Positions 52,306 through 61,409 of a DNA stretch of 64,000 nucleotides are shown here, in pieces. The stretch is from Hyalangium ruber (lineage in GTDB: Bacteria > Myxococcota > Myxococcia > Myxococcales > Myxococcaceae). Position 1 is the first letter of the stretch; every line of letters starts with the position of its first letter. Position numbers and translations under genes: made by a program. The notes below the pieces were generated by a model. It was not told the DNA's origin, ran no database searches, and saw only the letters and a program-made list of their open reading frames with translations. The DNA is taken from assembly GCF_034259325.1 (NCBI RefSeq), contig NZ_JAXIVS010000016.1, positions 162,248-226,247 of the forward strand, in the 5' to 3' direction.

Positions 52306-53190
52306 ATGAGCAACGCAGACAAGGTCGTTGTCGTGATCGGACCCACAGGGCAGCAAGGCGGAGCGACAGCGAAGCACTTGGCGGCAAGCGGATGGCGCGT
52401 GCGCGCACTGGTTCGCGGCCCCGAGAGTGCGAAGGCCCGAGTGCTCGCGGATGCGGGCGTGGAGCTGGCTCCCGGGGACATGGGTGATCGCGCGTCGCTT
52501 GAGGCGGCGATGCGCGGCGCCTACGGCGTCTTCAGCGTTCAGCCAAGCGCAGGCCCGGCGGGCTCGGGCGTCATGTGGGAGGACGAGGCTCGCCTTGGAA
52601 GGAACGTCGCGGACGCGGCCAAGGCAGCGGGAGTCAAGCACCTCATCTACACCTCTGTCGGCGGCGCGGAGCGGAACACGGGCATCGGCCACTTCGAGAG
52701 CAAGTGGAAGATCGAGCAGTACATCCGCTCGCTCGGGGTGCCCGCGACGATCATCCGCCCTAACGCGTTCATGGAGATCCTCACGTGGCCGGACTTCGGA
52801 ATCCCTCGGGGCGTTCTCTCCTTCTTCAGCGCACCGCAGAGCCGCCTCCAGCTCATTGCCGTGGATGACATTGGTCGGTTCGTCGCCCTCGCCTTCAGCG
52901 ATCCGGAGACGTACGTGGGCAAGTCGATCGAGCTCGCGGGCGATTCGCTGTCGGGAGTGCAGCTCGCGGAGGCCATCAGTCGCGCGACGAACCGGTCCAT
53001 TCCGTACGTCCAGATTCCGGGGGAGATCCTTCGTCAGAACCCCAGCCTCGAGCGCCTCGCCGTGTTCGCGAGTGAAGACGGCGGCAAGGCCGACATCGCC
53101 GCGCTCCGCAAGCTGCACCCGGGCTTGCTGACGTTCGATGAGTGGCTTGCCAGGAGCGGCAAGGCGCTATTCCAGGCTCTGCTCCAGTAG
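52306..53190 (+). CDS. NmrA-family NAD(P)-binding protein
   Basis: 294 residues. The Rossmann start is VVVIGPTGQQGGATAKHLAA (GxxGxxG), followed by VRALVRGPESAK and, later, HLIYTSVGGAERNTGIGHFE and IIRPNAFMEIL, the pattern of NmrA-like and atypical short-chain reductases (QOR2/azoreductase-like). It probably reduces a quinone-like or other electrophile, or senses the NADP redox state. A GAGAGGAG site precedes the ATG at 52306. The repressor gene and operators upstream suggest induction by a toxic compound. Confidence 0.85.
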   Translation: MSNADKVVVVIGPTGQQGGATAKHLAASGWRVRALVRGPESAKARVLADAGVELAPGDMGDRASLEAAMRGAYGVFSVQPSAGPAGSGVMWEDEARLGRNVADAAKAAGVKHLIYTSVGGAERNTGIGHFESKWKIEQYIRSLGVPATIIRPNAFMEILTWPDFGIPRGVLSFFSAPQSRLQLIAVDDIGRFVALAFSDPETYVGKSIELAGDSLSGVQLAEAISRATNRSIPYVQIPGEILRQNPSLERLAVFASEDGGKADIAALRKLHPGLLTFDEWLARSGKALFQALLQ

Positions 53191-53341
53191 GATGGCGCCA
53201 TGAAATGGGACCCACTGGACAAGCTCGGCTGCCACGCGGTCAAGTCCCGAATCGTGTGGAGTTGGTCCGGAGGGGGTACGGGGGAGGAAGGCGCCTTGGC
53301 TGCATCACTCAGCGGTGTCTGGGTTTGAAGTCAGACTGCGC

Positions 53342-53425
53342 GTGCTGCGGGCGGCGGGAATCAGCCGCGAGCAAGGGCGCATCGGCTGGCACGACCTGCG
53401 GGAGGTAGAGCGGGTGTTGAGGTAG
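53342..53425 (+). pseudogene. Fragment of a tyrosine recombinase
   Basis: One frame reads VLRAAGISREQGRIGWHDLR, then a frame end seven residues later. It matches the integrase of the island (AGISREEGRIGWHDLRHTY) around its HxxR motif almost residue for residue and then breaks off before the second catalytic His and Tyr. It marks an older, decayed element to the right of the island. The surrounding 320 bp between the NmrA and deacetylase genes hold no other supported gene. Confidence 0.75.
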
Positions 53426-53517
53426 CATCACATCCACTGGATGTATCGATGGCGGCTCACCTGCCGCTGCGCCCTCGAACAGCATAGGCCCGCAGCCTAC
53501 CCCAAGGACCGTGTCCC

Positions 53518-54726
53518 ATGACCTCCATCCCTGGAGCGCCGTACTCACTTGCCCCGTTCCTCCTGGCTCCCGCCCTGCTCCTGGCGTGCGGCAGCGGCTC
53601 ACAAGGCGGCACCCCGTGCGGGAACACGCTCGCCCCTCCCACCACGGTCTATGCCTTCACCGACAACGTGGCACCTTCCGCCAACCCGCCGCGAGGGCTC
53701 CAGCCCAGCCAGGTGCCACAGTTCGTGAGCATCAGCTGGGACGACAACAGCCGCGTGGATGGCATGGCATGGGCACTCGAGCTGGCCGCGGCGCGGAAGA
53801 ACCCGGATGGGACTCCCGTGAACATGACGTTCTTCATGACCACGAAGTTCATCGCGAGGGACGCCATCACCGATCCGAAGGCGCTCAAGAAGGTCTGGCG
53901 CGAGGCCCTGGCCGCGGGCCACGAGGTGGCGCTCCACGGCGTGACCCACGAGACGAGCAAGAGCACGGACACGAACCGTTGGACCGAAGAGCTCCTCGGC
54001 ACCATTGACGCGCTCACGAAGGACTACGACGCGAACGAGGAGCCTTGGGACACGTCGCTGAGGAGTGGTCCGGGGCTCCCAAGAGCGCAGTTGGTCGGCT
54101 GGCGCACGCCGTCGCTCGCGACGAACGATCTGCTCATGCCCGTCCTGAAGGCCCACGGGGTCTGGTACGACTCCAGCCTGGAGGAGGGCTTCCAGGACGA
54201 CCAGGATGGGACCGACTTCCTCTGGCCCTACACGCTGGACAGCGGCTCTCCGGGGGACGCGTTCCTGGCGGCGCGGGGCCTCCAGGACACGAAGGCCCCC
54301 ATCACCCGGCATGCGGGCCTCTGGGAACTGCCGGTCTACACCTTCATCACCCCGCCGGAGATCCGGGCGGCGCTCAAATACCGCGTGAACTGGTTCGACG
54401 ACCAGAGCGGAAAGATCACGGGCTTCGACTTCAACCTGCTCACCCACTCCATGTTCCAGATGAACAAGGCAGAGTTCCTGGCGACGCTGAAATACACGCT
54501 GGATCAGCGGCTCCGGGGCAACCGCGCGCCCTTCCTCATCACCTTGCACTCGGACTACTACTCGCCCGAGTTCACGTATGCGCCCAACATCACCAGCGCT
54601 GAGCGCCGGGCCGCGATCGAGGAGTTCCTCGACTACGCGCTCAGCAAACCGGAAGTCCGGGTCCGCTCCTACAAGGAGATCTTCGACTGGATGCGCAGCC
54701 CCGCTGCGATGGAGTGTCACCAGTGA
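53518..54726 (+). CDS. Polysaccharide-deacetylase-like lipoprotein
   Basis: 402 residues. Lipobox (LLAPALLLACGSGSQ). The NodB-like motifs are present: FVSISWDDN (motif 1 Asp pair), HEVALHGVTHE (motif 2, metal His) and GWRTPS (motif 3 Arg). The C-terminal LITLHSDYYSPE fits motif 5. It likely acts on an N-acetylated polysaccharide at the envelope, although the first motif differs from the usual TFDDG. The next gene starts within its stop codon, so the two are co-translated. Confidence 0.75.
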   Translation: MTSIPGAPYSLAPFLLAPALLLACGSGSQGGTPCGNTLAPPTTVYAFTDNVAPSANPPRGLQPSQVPQFVSISWDDNSRVDGMAWALELAAARKNPDGTPVNMTFFMTTKFIARDAITDPKALKKVWREALAAGHEVALHGVTHETSKSTDTNRWTEELLGTIDALTKDYDANEEPWDTSLRSGPGLPRAQLVGWRTPSLATNDLLMPVLKAHGVWYDSSLEEGFQDDQDGTDFLWPYTLDSGSPGDAFLAARGLQDTKAPITRHAGLWELPVYTFITPPEIRAALKYRVNWFDDQSGKITGFDFNLLTHSMFQMNKAEFLATLKYTLDQRLRGNRAPFLITLHSDYYSPEFTYAPNITSAERRAAIEEFLDYALSKPEVRVRSYKEIFDWMRSPAAMECHQ

Positions 54727-55163
54727 TGACCTCATCGAAGCTCCTCGCGCTGATCTCCACGCTGGCTGCAAGCCGCCCCTTCGTGCCCGAAGAGGTGAAC
54801 CGGCTCATGGCGACCTCGCTCAAGCCCGAGGTCTCTGTCTCCAATGAGTACTTCACGGTCTACCGCGCCAGGGACACGGCCAAAGCGCCCCTCCAGAACG
54901 TCGAACTGCGCGTGCCGACCTCCCGGTCCCACCGCAAGGATGGCTTGCTTCTGTTCGAGATCGCCCCCTCCACATGCGTGACCCAGGAGGAAGCCCGGCG
55001 CTCCTTTGGGCCTTCCCCTGAGCTCTCCTTTCCCACGCCTCACCAGCCCCCGGACTCTCCGCTCTATCTGAGCTACTCCCAGCCCTGGGGCAGCCTCCGT
55101 CTGGGCTTCTCGCGCAACGACAAGGCCTGCCTTGTCTCGGTGGTCCTCGACGCTGACAAGTAG
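54726..55163 (+). CDS. Small protein coupled to deacetylase gene
   Basis: 145 residues from the ATG at 54726, one base of which is shared with the upstream stop (TGATG). No signal peptide; about half the residues are polar. Visible text: FVPEEVNRLMATSLKPEVSV, CVTQEEARRSFGPSPELSFP, and YLSYSQPWGSLRLGFSRNDK near the end. I do not recognise a family. A GTG at 54714 would lie inside the deacetylase gene and is less likely. Confidence 0.55.
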   Translation: MTSSKLLALISTLAASRPFVPEEVNRLMATSLKPEVSVSNEYFTVYRARDTAKAPLQNVELRVPTSRSHRKDGLLLFEIAPSTCVTQEEARRSFGPSPELSFPTPHQPPDSPLYLSYSQPWGSLRLGFSRNDKACLVSVVLDADK

Positions 55164-55331
55164 GGACTCCGTTGCCCCTGCCCTCCCCCCCTCCCCGGAG
55201 ACAGTCTTGCACTCGGATGAGGTGCTCCAGAATGGCACGCACCCCACGGGGAGCCATCAGGTCGTTGAGGCAATGGCGGGGTCGAGTCGTAGAGCTCCAA
55301 TGGCTCGGGTTCGACGACGCGTGAGGGCGTG

Positions 55332-56219
55332 CTAGTGCTTCCGGTCCCGCCGCCACATCGCGGGCGTTGTGCCATGCGCCCGTCGGAAGGCCTTGCCGAA
55401 ATGCACCGCGTCGGCGAAGCCTGTCGCCTCGGCGACCTGCTCCAGCGAGGCGGACGTCGTCACCAGCATCTCCTGCGCACGCTTGAGCCGGGCCTGCAGT
55501 TGCCATTGATACGGCGCTACGCCGGTGGAAGCCTTGAAGGCCCGGCTGAAGTGCGCTTGAGACAGGCCCACCAGCGCGGCCAACCTCGACAACTCGACCC
55601 GCTCGGGCAGGCGCGACTCCAGGAAGTCGATGATCCGCCGCAGCTGCCAAGGCGCCAGCCCCTTGCGAGCCGCTGGGCTTTCTTCACGACGAGAACCCAA
55701 CAAGGCGAAGATGGCGGTCGTCAGCCCGTCACCGTAGAGCTGGGTGGAGGGGTCCTGGGTCTCCACCGCTCCGGCCAGCAGGCGCATCAGCGTCCAGAGA
55801 CGGTCGTCGGCGAAGCGCAGGCGCGGCGCGGTCAGGGCGTCCGAGCTCAACGCCTGCCCCAGGCGTTCACCCAAGCCTGGCAGGTCGAAGGCGAGCACGA
55901 CATCACGCACCAGCCGGGAGCGGGCGCTGTAGCCCCACAGCGGCATGCCGGCGGGCATGATGTTCAACTGACGGGGGACGTAGCCGATGGCACAAGGCCG
56001 CCCCGCGCGCAGGCGGGGCTCGCATGGGGTCCCTACCTCCTCCAGCAGCGCGCTCAATCGCGTGTGGTCCGCCAGGAACAAGGGGAGCTCGGTGGGGCCC
56101 GAACAGCGAATCTCGTTCACATCCGCGCAGACCCCGTTCCATTCCCTTCGAGCAACGGAAGCGTAAATCACATTCTCCGGCAGCGGGCTCAGTCGCTCCG
56201 CGCGTGTCTCCACGGACAT
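55332..56219 (-). CDS. AraC-family transcriptional regulator
   Basis: 295 residues. The C-terminal 100 residues carry both helix-turn-helix motifs: VELSRLAALVGLSQAHFSRA followed by FKASTGVAPYQW, and ASLEQVAEATGFADAVHFGK followed by AFRRAHGTTPAMW. The N-terminal 190 residues are an unrecognised sensor domain. It ends 14 bases left of the small-protein gene region's end and faces it; upstream lies the isochorismatase gene, also on the minus strand, 95 bp away. It may regulate the alpha/beta hydrolase-isochorismatase pair. Confidence 0.9.
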   Translation of the reverse strand: MSVETRAERLSPLPENVIYASVARREWNGVCADVNEIRCSGPTELPLFLADHTRLSALLEEVGTPCEPRLRAGRPCAIGYVPRQLNIMPAGMPLWGYSARSRLVRDVVLAFDLPGLGERLGQALSSDALTAPRLRFADDRLWTLMRLLAGAVETQDPSTQLYGDGLTTAIFALLGSRREESPAARKGLAPWQLRRIIDFLESRLPERVELSRLAALVGLSQAHFSRAFKASTGVAPYQWQLQARLKRAQEMLVTTSASLEQVAEATGFADAVHFGKAFRRAHGTTPAMWRRDRKH

Positions 56220-56314
56220 CGCCCTCCTGAGTCTCCCTGAAGGAAATGGAACTCAGGAGGACGATATCAATAGAACGGAGGAGCGCCATCCCCGAACAGG
56301 GGAAGACCGCTTGC

Positions 56315-57031
56315 TCACCTGCCCCGGTTGGCCCGCCCTGCCGCCAGCAGTTGCATCTCCCAGGCGAAGGCCACGGAGCTGCCGCCTCCATGGTCGCCGA
56401 CGACGCTGGCGAGCGCAGCGACACTGGCCTCGCGGGCCCAGTCGCGCTGCCACTCGGAGATGACCGCCATCCAGGTGATGGGCGTCACGCCCGCCATCTG
56501 CATGCGCCGCACCGCCATGTCGTGCGCCTCGGCGCTGACGCCGCCCGAGGCGTCCGTGACCACGTAGACCTCGAAGCCTTCGCCCGCGGCCTGAATGGCG
56601 GGCATGGCCAGGCAGATCTCCGTCCACAGCGCGGCGAGCAGCAGCTTCTTCCTCCCGGTCTTCTTCACCGCGTCCACGACGCGGCTGTCCTCCCAGGTGT
56701 TGATGAACGTGCGGTCGATGGGCTTCTGCTCGGGGAAGACGTCCTGCAGGCCCTTCACGAGGTAGCCGCCGCGCTCCTCGAGGACCGTGGTGAGGATGGT
56801 CGGCACGTTGAAGGCCTTGGCGCCCTTGGCCAGCCCAATCACGTTGTTCAGCACCATCGTCGGCTCGTGGCTGTGCAGGTTGGCGAACTGGAAGGGCTGA
56901 TGGTCGATGAGCACCAGCACGGTGTTCTCGGGCGTCAGCAGCGCATCGAGTCCGGCAACTCCAACGAAGCCGCGTTCGCCTTTGCCTGCCCCAAGCTGCT
57001 CTGCCGGTTCGCCCTCACGGTCGCGCTGCAC
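56315..57031 (-). CDS. Isochorismatase-family hydrolase
   Basis: 238 residues if the GTG at 57031 is used. The cysteine-hydrolase core is clear: VLVLIDHQPFQFANLHSHEP (catalytic Asp), a Lys in the GAKAFNVPTIL region, and a catalytic-type Cys in ALWTEICLAMPAIQAAG. Relatives are called 'hydrolase, isochorismatase family' (YcaC-like). The expected start before GLDALLTPENTVL has no ATG, GTG or TTG in frame; the first usable one is a GTG inside the end of the alpha/beta hydrolase gene, giving an odd 30-residue leader (VQRDREGEPAEQLGAGKGER). The gene is therefore coupled to the upstream hydrolase, or its native start has been lost. Confidence 0.8.
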   Translation of the reverse strand: MQRDREGEPAEQLGAGKGERGFVGVAGLDALLTPENTVLVLIDHQPFQFANLHSHEPTMVLNNVIGLAKGAKAFNVPTILTTVLEERGGYLVKGLQDVFPEQKPIDRTFINTWEDSRVVDAVKKTGRKKLLLAALWTEICLAMPAIQAAGEGFEVYVVTDASGGVSAEAHDMAVRRMQMAGVTPITWMAVISEWQRDWAREASVAALASVVGDHGGGSSVAFAWEMQLLAAGRANRGR

Positions 57032-57896
57032 CCGCCATGAAGGCGAGCACCGCTTCGAGCACGGCCCGCGGGGCTTCGACCATGGGGTAGTGCCCGATGC
57101 CCTCCAGCGAGACGATGTCCGGGTGGGGCACGAGCTCACGGTAGCGCGCCGCCATGTGCGCGCCAGAGACCGGGTCCGCCGCTCCATTCACCATCCGCAA
57201 GGGGACACGCGTGCGCTGGAGCGCATCGGTCCAGCGTTCCCGGTAGCGATGCCGCTCCTCCATGAAGCGGATGTGCCGGTGGGCAATCCGCGAGCCGCCG
57301 TTGTGGGTGATGACCTCCCAGAACTCCTGCAGCTCCTGCTTCGAGGGCCGGGTCCTCTCGCCGAAGATGGAGGTGAAGCTTCGCTCGAAGGAGCGCTGGG
57401 TGACGAGCCGCGAGACGAGCGCACCCACCGGGCTTGCCAGGAGCCGCTGAATCACTCGGGGCTGATAGACCTCGGGGAAGAGGCCCCCGTTGAGGAAGCA
57501 CGAGGAGCGAAGCACCAGCCCCGTCAGGCCCGCCTTCTCCTGCTCCAGCTGGCGTGCGAGGAGTTCCTGGACGATGGAGACCCCGAAGTCATGGGAGAGC
57601 ACATGGACGTGGGTGATTCCGAGAGACGCCAGCAGCCGCTCGGTGAGCGTCGCCTGGTCCAGGAGGGAATAGCCGTGTCGCGGGGGCTTGTCCGAGAAGC
57701 CGTAGCCGAGCAGGTCCGGGGCAATCACCCGGAACCGAGGGATGAGCCCAGGCCAGAGGCGGGACCAGTCCCACGAGGAAGTAGGAAAGCCGTGGAGGCA
57801 CAGCAGCACCTCCCCCACGCCCTCGTCGCGGTAGAAGATGCGGTGCCCTTCGAAAGAGAAGAACCTTCCTTCACGCTTCCAGTCGCTGAGCTGCAT
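57015..57896 (-). CDS. Alpha/beta hydrolase with Asp nucleophile
   Basis: 293 residues from the ATG at 57896. LLCLHGFPTSSWDWSRLWPG (oxyanion HG motif), RVIAPDLLGYGFSDKP, nucleophile elbow VLSHDFGVSIV with Asp in the nucleophile position (H-D-x-G), a second Asp in NGAADPVSG and the catalytic His in GIGHYPMVE. An Asp nucleophile is typical of haloalkane dehalogenases and epoxide hydrolases, so it probably opens or dehalogenates a small substrate. It overlaps the isochorismatase-family gene by 17 bp, indicating an operon. Confidence 0.82.
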   Translation of the reverse strand: MQLSDWKREGRFFSFEGHRIFYRDEGVGEVLLCLHGFPTSSWDWSRLWPGLIPRFRVIAPDLLGYGFSDKPPRHGYSLLDQATLTERLLASLGITHVHVLSHDFGVSIVQELLARQLEQEKAGLTGLVLRSSCFLNGGLFPEVYQPRVIQRLLASPVGALVSRLVTQRSFERSFTSIFGERTRPSKQELQEFWEVITHNGGSRIAHRHIRFMEERHRYRERWTDALQRTRVPLRMVNGAADPVSGAHMAARYRELVPHPDIVSLEGIGHYPMVEAPRAVLEAVLAFMAGAARP

Positions 57897-58053
57897 GGCA
57901 CGAGGCCCCCTCGAAGAAACATGAACACGTGCGAAGCCCTGGTGGCGGGTTTGCGCACCCAACAGAGCGCCCGCGTCCATCCCACAATCATGCTAGTGCC
58001 GAGCAGCAGGGAGTACAGTGCATGCGACTTAGACGCGTCCAGGAGCGGTCACC

Positions 58054-58719
58054 ATGAACAACGCCGGCCCGAAGACCCACGACCCCGGCACCCCGCTCGA
58101 GGTCCGGTACGCCTCGCGTCGCGCCCTGCTCTCCGCCTCGAAGACCGAGCGCGGCACGCTGAAGCTCTTCGTGCCGACCTCCCGCCGGATCTTCGAAGGC
58201 ACCCGCGTGCTCCTCACGATCAGCTTCGAGGATGAAGATGCGCGCTTCGAGCTCGAGGCACTCGCGGAGACCACCACGCGGGTGCTCGGCCGCGATGGCA
58301 TGGGCGGCTTCGTGGCGAACTTCCTCGGGGACCACAAGCGCCGGGCCGCGGAGATGATCGCCTTCTGCGCGCGGCGACCGCTGTCCATGGGCACGGCCTC
58401 GCGCGAGCGCTTCCCCATCCGCAAGAGCTGCCAGCTCAAGCTGCCCAACCGACAGGTGTCCGGGGAACTCCGGGACTTGTCGCAGTCGGGTGCGTTCGTC
58501 GTCGGCCGCGACCTCGGCAAGCTCAAGGAGGGCGAGACGGTGTGGCTGAAGGTGGAAAACGGACTGTTCGGCCTGGGTGGGGTGTGGCTCGAGGCGCGGG
58601 TGGTCTGGCAGGGCGAAAAAGGGGAAGAGCGGGGCCTGGGCATGCGCTTCACGGGCAACGAGGCGCGGCAGACCTCGGCCATTCAACGCCTCTTGGATCG
58701 CGCCGCCTCCGACCGCTGA
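58054..58719 (+). CDS. Double PilZ-domain protein
   Basis: 221 residues. The second domain has the cyclic-di-GMP motifs RERFPIRKSCQL (RxxxR) and LRDLSQSGAFV (D/NxSxxG); the first domain (about 10-95) has a similar fold pattern but lacks the RxxxR motif. Likely a cytoplasmic c-di-GMP receiver affecting motility or surface polysaccharide. The ATG at 58054 has an AGGAG site. It converges on the DNA polymerase gene, 18 bp between stops. Confidence 0.85.
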   Translation: MNNAGPKTHDPGTPLEVRYASRRALLSASKTERGTLKLFVPTSRRIFEGTRVLLTISFEDEDARFELEALAETTTRVLGRDGMGGFVANFLGDHKRRAAEMIAFCARRPLSMGTASRERFPIRKSCQLKLPNRQVSGELRDLSQSGAFVVGRDLGKLKEGETVWLKVENGLFGLGGVWLEARVVWQGEKGEERGLGMRFTGNEARQTSAIQRLLDRAASDR

Positions 58720-58737
58720 AGCCTCGCAGCAGGTACT

Positions 58738-61155
58738 TCACCGTGACAGCTCCGAGGGGAGCTGCGTCAGGATCGGCCGGGCCTGGGTCAGTGAAGAAGC
58801 AAAGAGGGAGGGCTGCCCGGGATCCGCGAACACCGCCGCGAAGTCCTCGGGAGTCAGCGCACGCACCAGTCGAGCCGCGAACGTCTCGCGCACCAGCCGG
58901 ACGTAGTAGTCCGCGTCGTAGTCTCGCGGATCATTCTCCGTGCCTTTCGAATCTTCTTCTCCCCGCGCCTCCTGGGAGTTGTCGTCGTCCTCATGCGGGG
59001 TGGGCAGCAGCCGTGCTTGCCCTCTCACGGCCCGATAGAGCCGCACGTGCTCGCCGACAGCCCACTGGTCTCGCCCGCTCGACAGCATGGCCTCGTAGGG
59101 CAGTTCGCGCCTGCGTGAGCGCGTGGCAAGGTACTGCTCCGGAGCCTTCGTCAGCCGGACCTGCGCCGCCACCTCAGCGGTGGGGACCTGCCGCCGGCGC
59201 AGCGCCATGACGACTTCGACATAGGCCTGCCGCACACCCGGAATGTCGCCCTCCAGGAGGCAACCCAGCGCCCGACGCAGGAAGCTCTCGCCAAAGGGCT
59301 CTGCCCGGCTGGAGCGGAACGCCACGCCGCGCAGAACGAGGGCCCCGTCGTAGGACCGCAGCACGTAGTTCTTCGGTTCATGCGAGAGCATCGCCGCATA
59401 GCGCCCGTCGAACTCGAGTTGAACCCGGGGTGGCAACAGGGCCGCCACCTCGGAGACCACCCGGCGCTCGTCTGTCTCGCTCCAGTCCTCCGGCACGGCG
59501 AAGTACACCCCGTCCGTATCGGCCTCCAGCAGAGTGACACCGCGCCGGGCCAGCTCCTGGCACAGCAACTCCAGCACCTCGCGCCCGCGTCGGGTCACCT
59601 CGTTGGCGGCGTGTACATCCGCGAAGCGTGTGAGGCCCGAGGCACCCAGGTAGCCGTAGGCTGAGTTGACGACGATCTTCATCGCCGCGGAGAGCGCCTC
59701 CTGACTGTGCCGCTCCGGTGAGCCGGGCGCCGCGGCCCGCGCCCGTGCCTTGGCCGCCAGCCGTTGCTCCACGAGCCGGTCGACCAGGGCGAGCAAGGCG
59801 CCAAGCCGATCGCGCTTCGGTCCGATCCGGTACTCTCGCATCAGCGAGGGATACAGGCTGGCCACGTCCGCCTTCACGATGTGCCGTGCGACGCCCGTGG
59901 CGAACAGGTGAAGCGCCGCCCCGCTGTGGGGTGTGCCGTCACTGCCCTCGTGCGCCGGAAGCGCGGCCCCCGCCCGGAGGTAGGCGCGCACCAGGAGCGG
60001 GTCGAGCACGCCAGTCGCGGGCCCCGCGTCCGCGAGGCGCTCGTAGCGGCGGGGCGCCATGCGGGCCAGCGCGAAGGCTGCCCCGCCCAACATGCGAGCC
60101 AGCCCCGCGGCCTCCGTCACATCGTCACGCGCGTAGCGCCGGACACGCTCGGGATCGCTGCGGAAGAACTCGTATACCCGGGCGCCCGGAATGTGCTCTC
60201 GCGAGGGGCTGGCAAGCCCGAGGTGCCGAGCCACCGCCTTGAGCCCATGGCCCGGCAAATCTCTCGCGGCGAAGTCGTGCCGGAGGACGGCATCCATCGT
60301 GTCGATCAACTCGCGGCCAGGCACCGTGTACCGCATGCGGCGCAGGGCCTTCTGGGGACCACGTCCCAGCGAGGCTCCCCGCGCGGCCGGGCGCTCTCGT
60401 AGCCCCGGCGCACCGGCCCGCCCCAGGGCGAGCGGGACGCCGAGCAGCCGTGCGCGGTGCGCGAGGAATGGCAGATCGAAGCCATGCAGGTTGTGGTTCT
60501 CGATGACGTCTGGATCGTGGGCCCGCACGCGCGCGACCAGCCGGTGGAGGAGCTCGGCCTCGGCGGCGCCATCCTCGCCATGAGCCTCGAGCACCTCGGT
60601 CTCGCCTTTGGGGTCGCGCAGTGCCACGAGGAAGATCCGCTCCTGGCTGGGATCGAGCCCCGTGGTCTCGAGATCCAGCTGCAGGCGGTGCAGCGCGTCG
60701 AAGCCAAGCTCGCGAAAATACGTGCGGCCCGAGGCGATGAGGTACTGCTCCTCCGGAGGGAGTGCGAGCACCGTGTCGGCGCCCAGCTCACGCAGGTGCC
60801 CCAAAGAGCGGCCGATGCGACGCGAGGCGCCATGCAGCACCGCCGCGCCGAGCGCGCGTCCATCGTCCGCGCGCACGAGGTAGCGAAGCGCGCCAGGCCC
60901 CGTGAGTTCCTGCCAGGTCACGCGGTTGGGAGCAGGCCCCTCATGCTCGGGACGGAGCCTCGCGCCCAGGTGGGCAAGGTCCTCCAGGCCAGCGAGGAGC
61001 AGCCACGGGCGAAAGCGCACATCCTCTCGCACGAGCACGCCGGTGCTGGGAATCCGCCGCCAGACGAAGGCACGACCATCGGGCTCCGCCCACACGGAGA
61101 TGATTCCCGGCGTCGGATCCCACCCCCAGAGCCATTCGTCCTCCATCGTGCCCAT
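58738..61155 (-). CDS. Family-B DNA polymerase (Pol II-like)
   Basis: 805 residues. The 3'-5' exonuclease has LQLDLETTGLD (Exo I, DxE) and ENHNLHGFDLPFL (Exo II). The polymerase has motif A (DVASLYPSLM), motif B (KIVVNSAYGYLGAS) and motif C (EADTDGVYF, the DTD metal site). All catalytic motifs are intact. It is longer in the N-terminal domain than minimal family-B enzymes and ends shortly after the thumb. Likely a repair or bypass polymerase. Two ATGs (61155, 61146) are equally possible. It stands alone. Confidence 0.9.
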   Translation of the reverse strand: MGTMEDEWLWGWDPTPGIISVWAEPDGRAFVWRRIPSTGVLVREDVRFRPWLLLAGLEDLAHLGARLRPEHEGPAPNRVTWQELTGPGALRYLVRADDGRALGAAVLHGASRRIGRSLGHLRELGADTVLALPPEEQYLIASGRTYFRELGFDALHRLQLDLETTGLDPSQERIFLVALRDPKGETEVLEAHGEDGAAEAELLHRLVARVRAHDPDVIENHNLHGFDLPFLAHRARLLGVPLALGRAGAPGLRERPAARGASLGRGPQKALRRMRYTVPGRELIDTMDAVLRHDFAARDLPGHGLKAVARHLGLASPSREHIPGARVYEFFRSDPERVRRYARDDVTEAAGLARMLGGAAFALARMAPRRYERLADAGPATGVLDPLLVRAYLRAGAALPAHEGSDGTPHSGAALHLFATGVARHIVKADVASLYPSLMREYRIGPKRDRLGALLALVDRLVEQRLAAKARARAAAPGSPERHSQEALSAAMKIVVNSAYGYLGASGLTRFADVHAANEVTRRGREVLELLCQELARRGVTLLEADTDGVYFAVPEDWSETDERRVVSEVAALLPPRVQLEFDGRYAAMLSHEPKNYVLRSYDGALVLRGVAFRSSRAEPFGESFLRRALGCLLEGDIPGVRQAYVEVVMALRRRQVPTAEVAAQVRLTKAPEQYLATRSRRRELPYEAMLSSGRDQWAVGEHVRLYRAVRGQARLLPTPHEDDDNSQEARGEEDSKGTENDPRDYDADYYVRLVRETFAARLVRALTPEDFAAVFADPGQPSLFASSLTQARPILTQLPSELSR

Positions 61156-61409
61156 CTCTCAGAGTGATGAGGCGGGGAAGGTTGTCAACCCACCCGCGGC
61201 AAATCCGTGTCGCCCTCCGCCACGACATCGAATGTGTCGCCGGGAGGCAAGCGGTACTGCCCCGTCCATGGCTCCGGTGGGCCCGGCGCTGACCGCGCTG
61301 CAGGACGGCGGGCGGCACCCTGGCCCGCCCCCCCCAAGCCGGGCCGCCTTGACGCAGCGCAACAAGCCCGGCCTCGAACCGAAGCAACTCCCGCACGCGG
61401 CGGACGAGA

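Noticed and set aside
53200..53328. A 42-codon open frame (starts MKWDPLDKLG) after the NmrA gene.
   Set aside because: Too short, no ribosome site or neighbour logic; possibly the start of a lost gene next to the integrase remnant.
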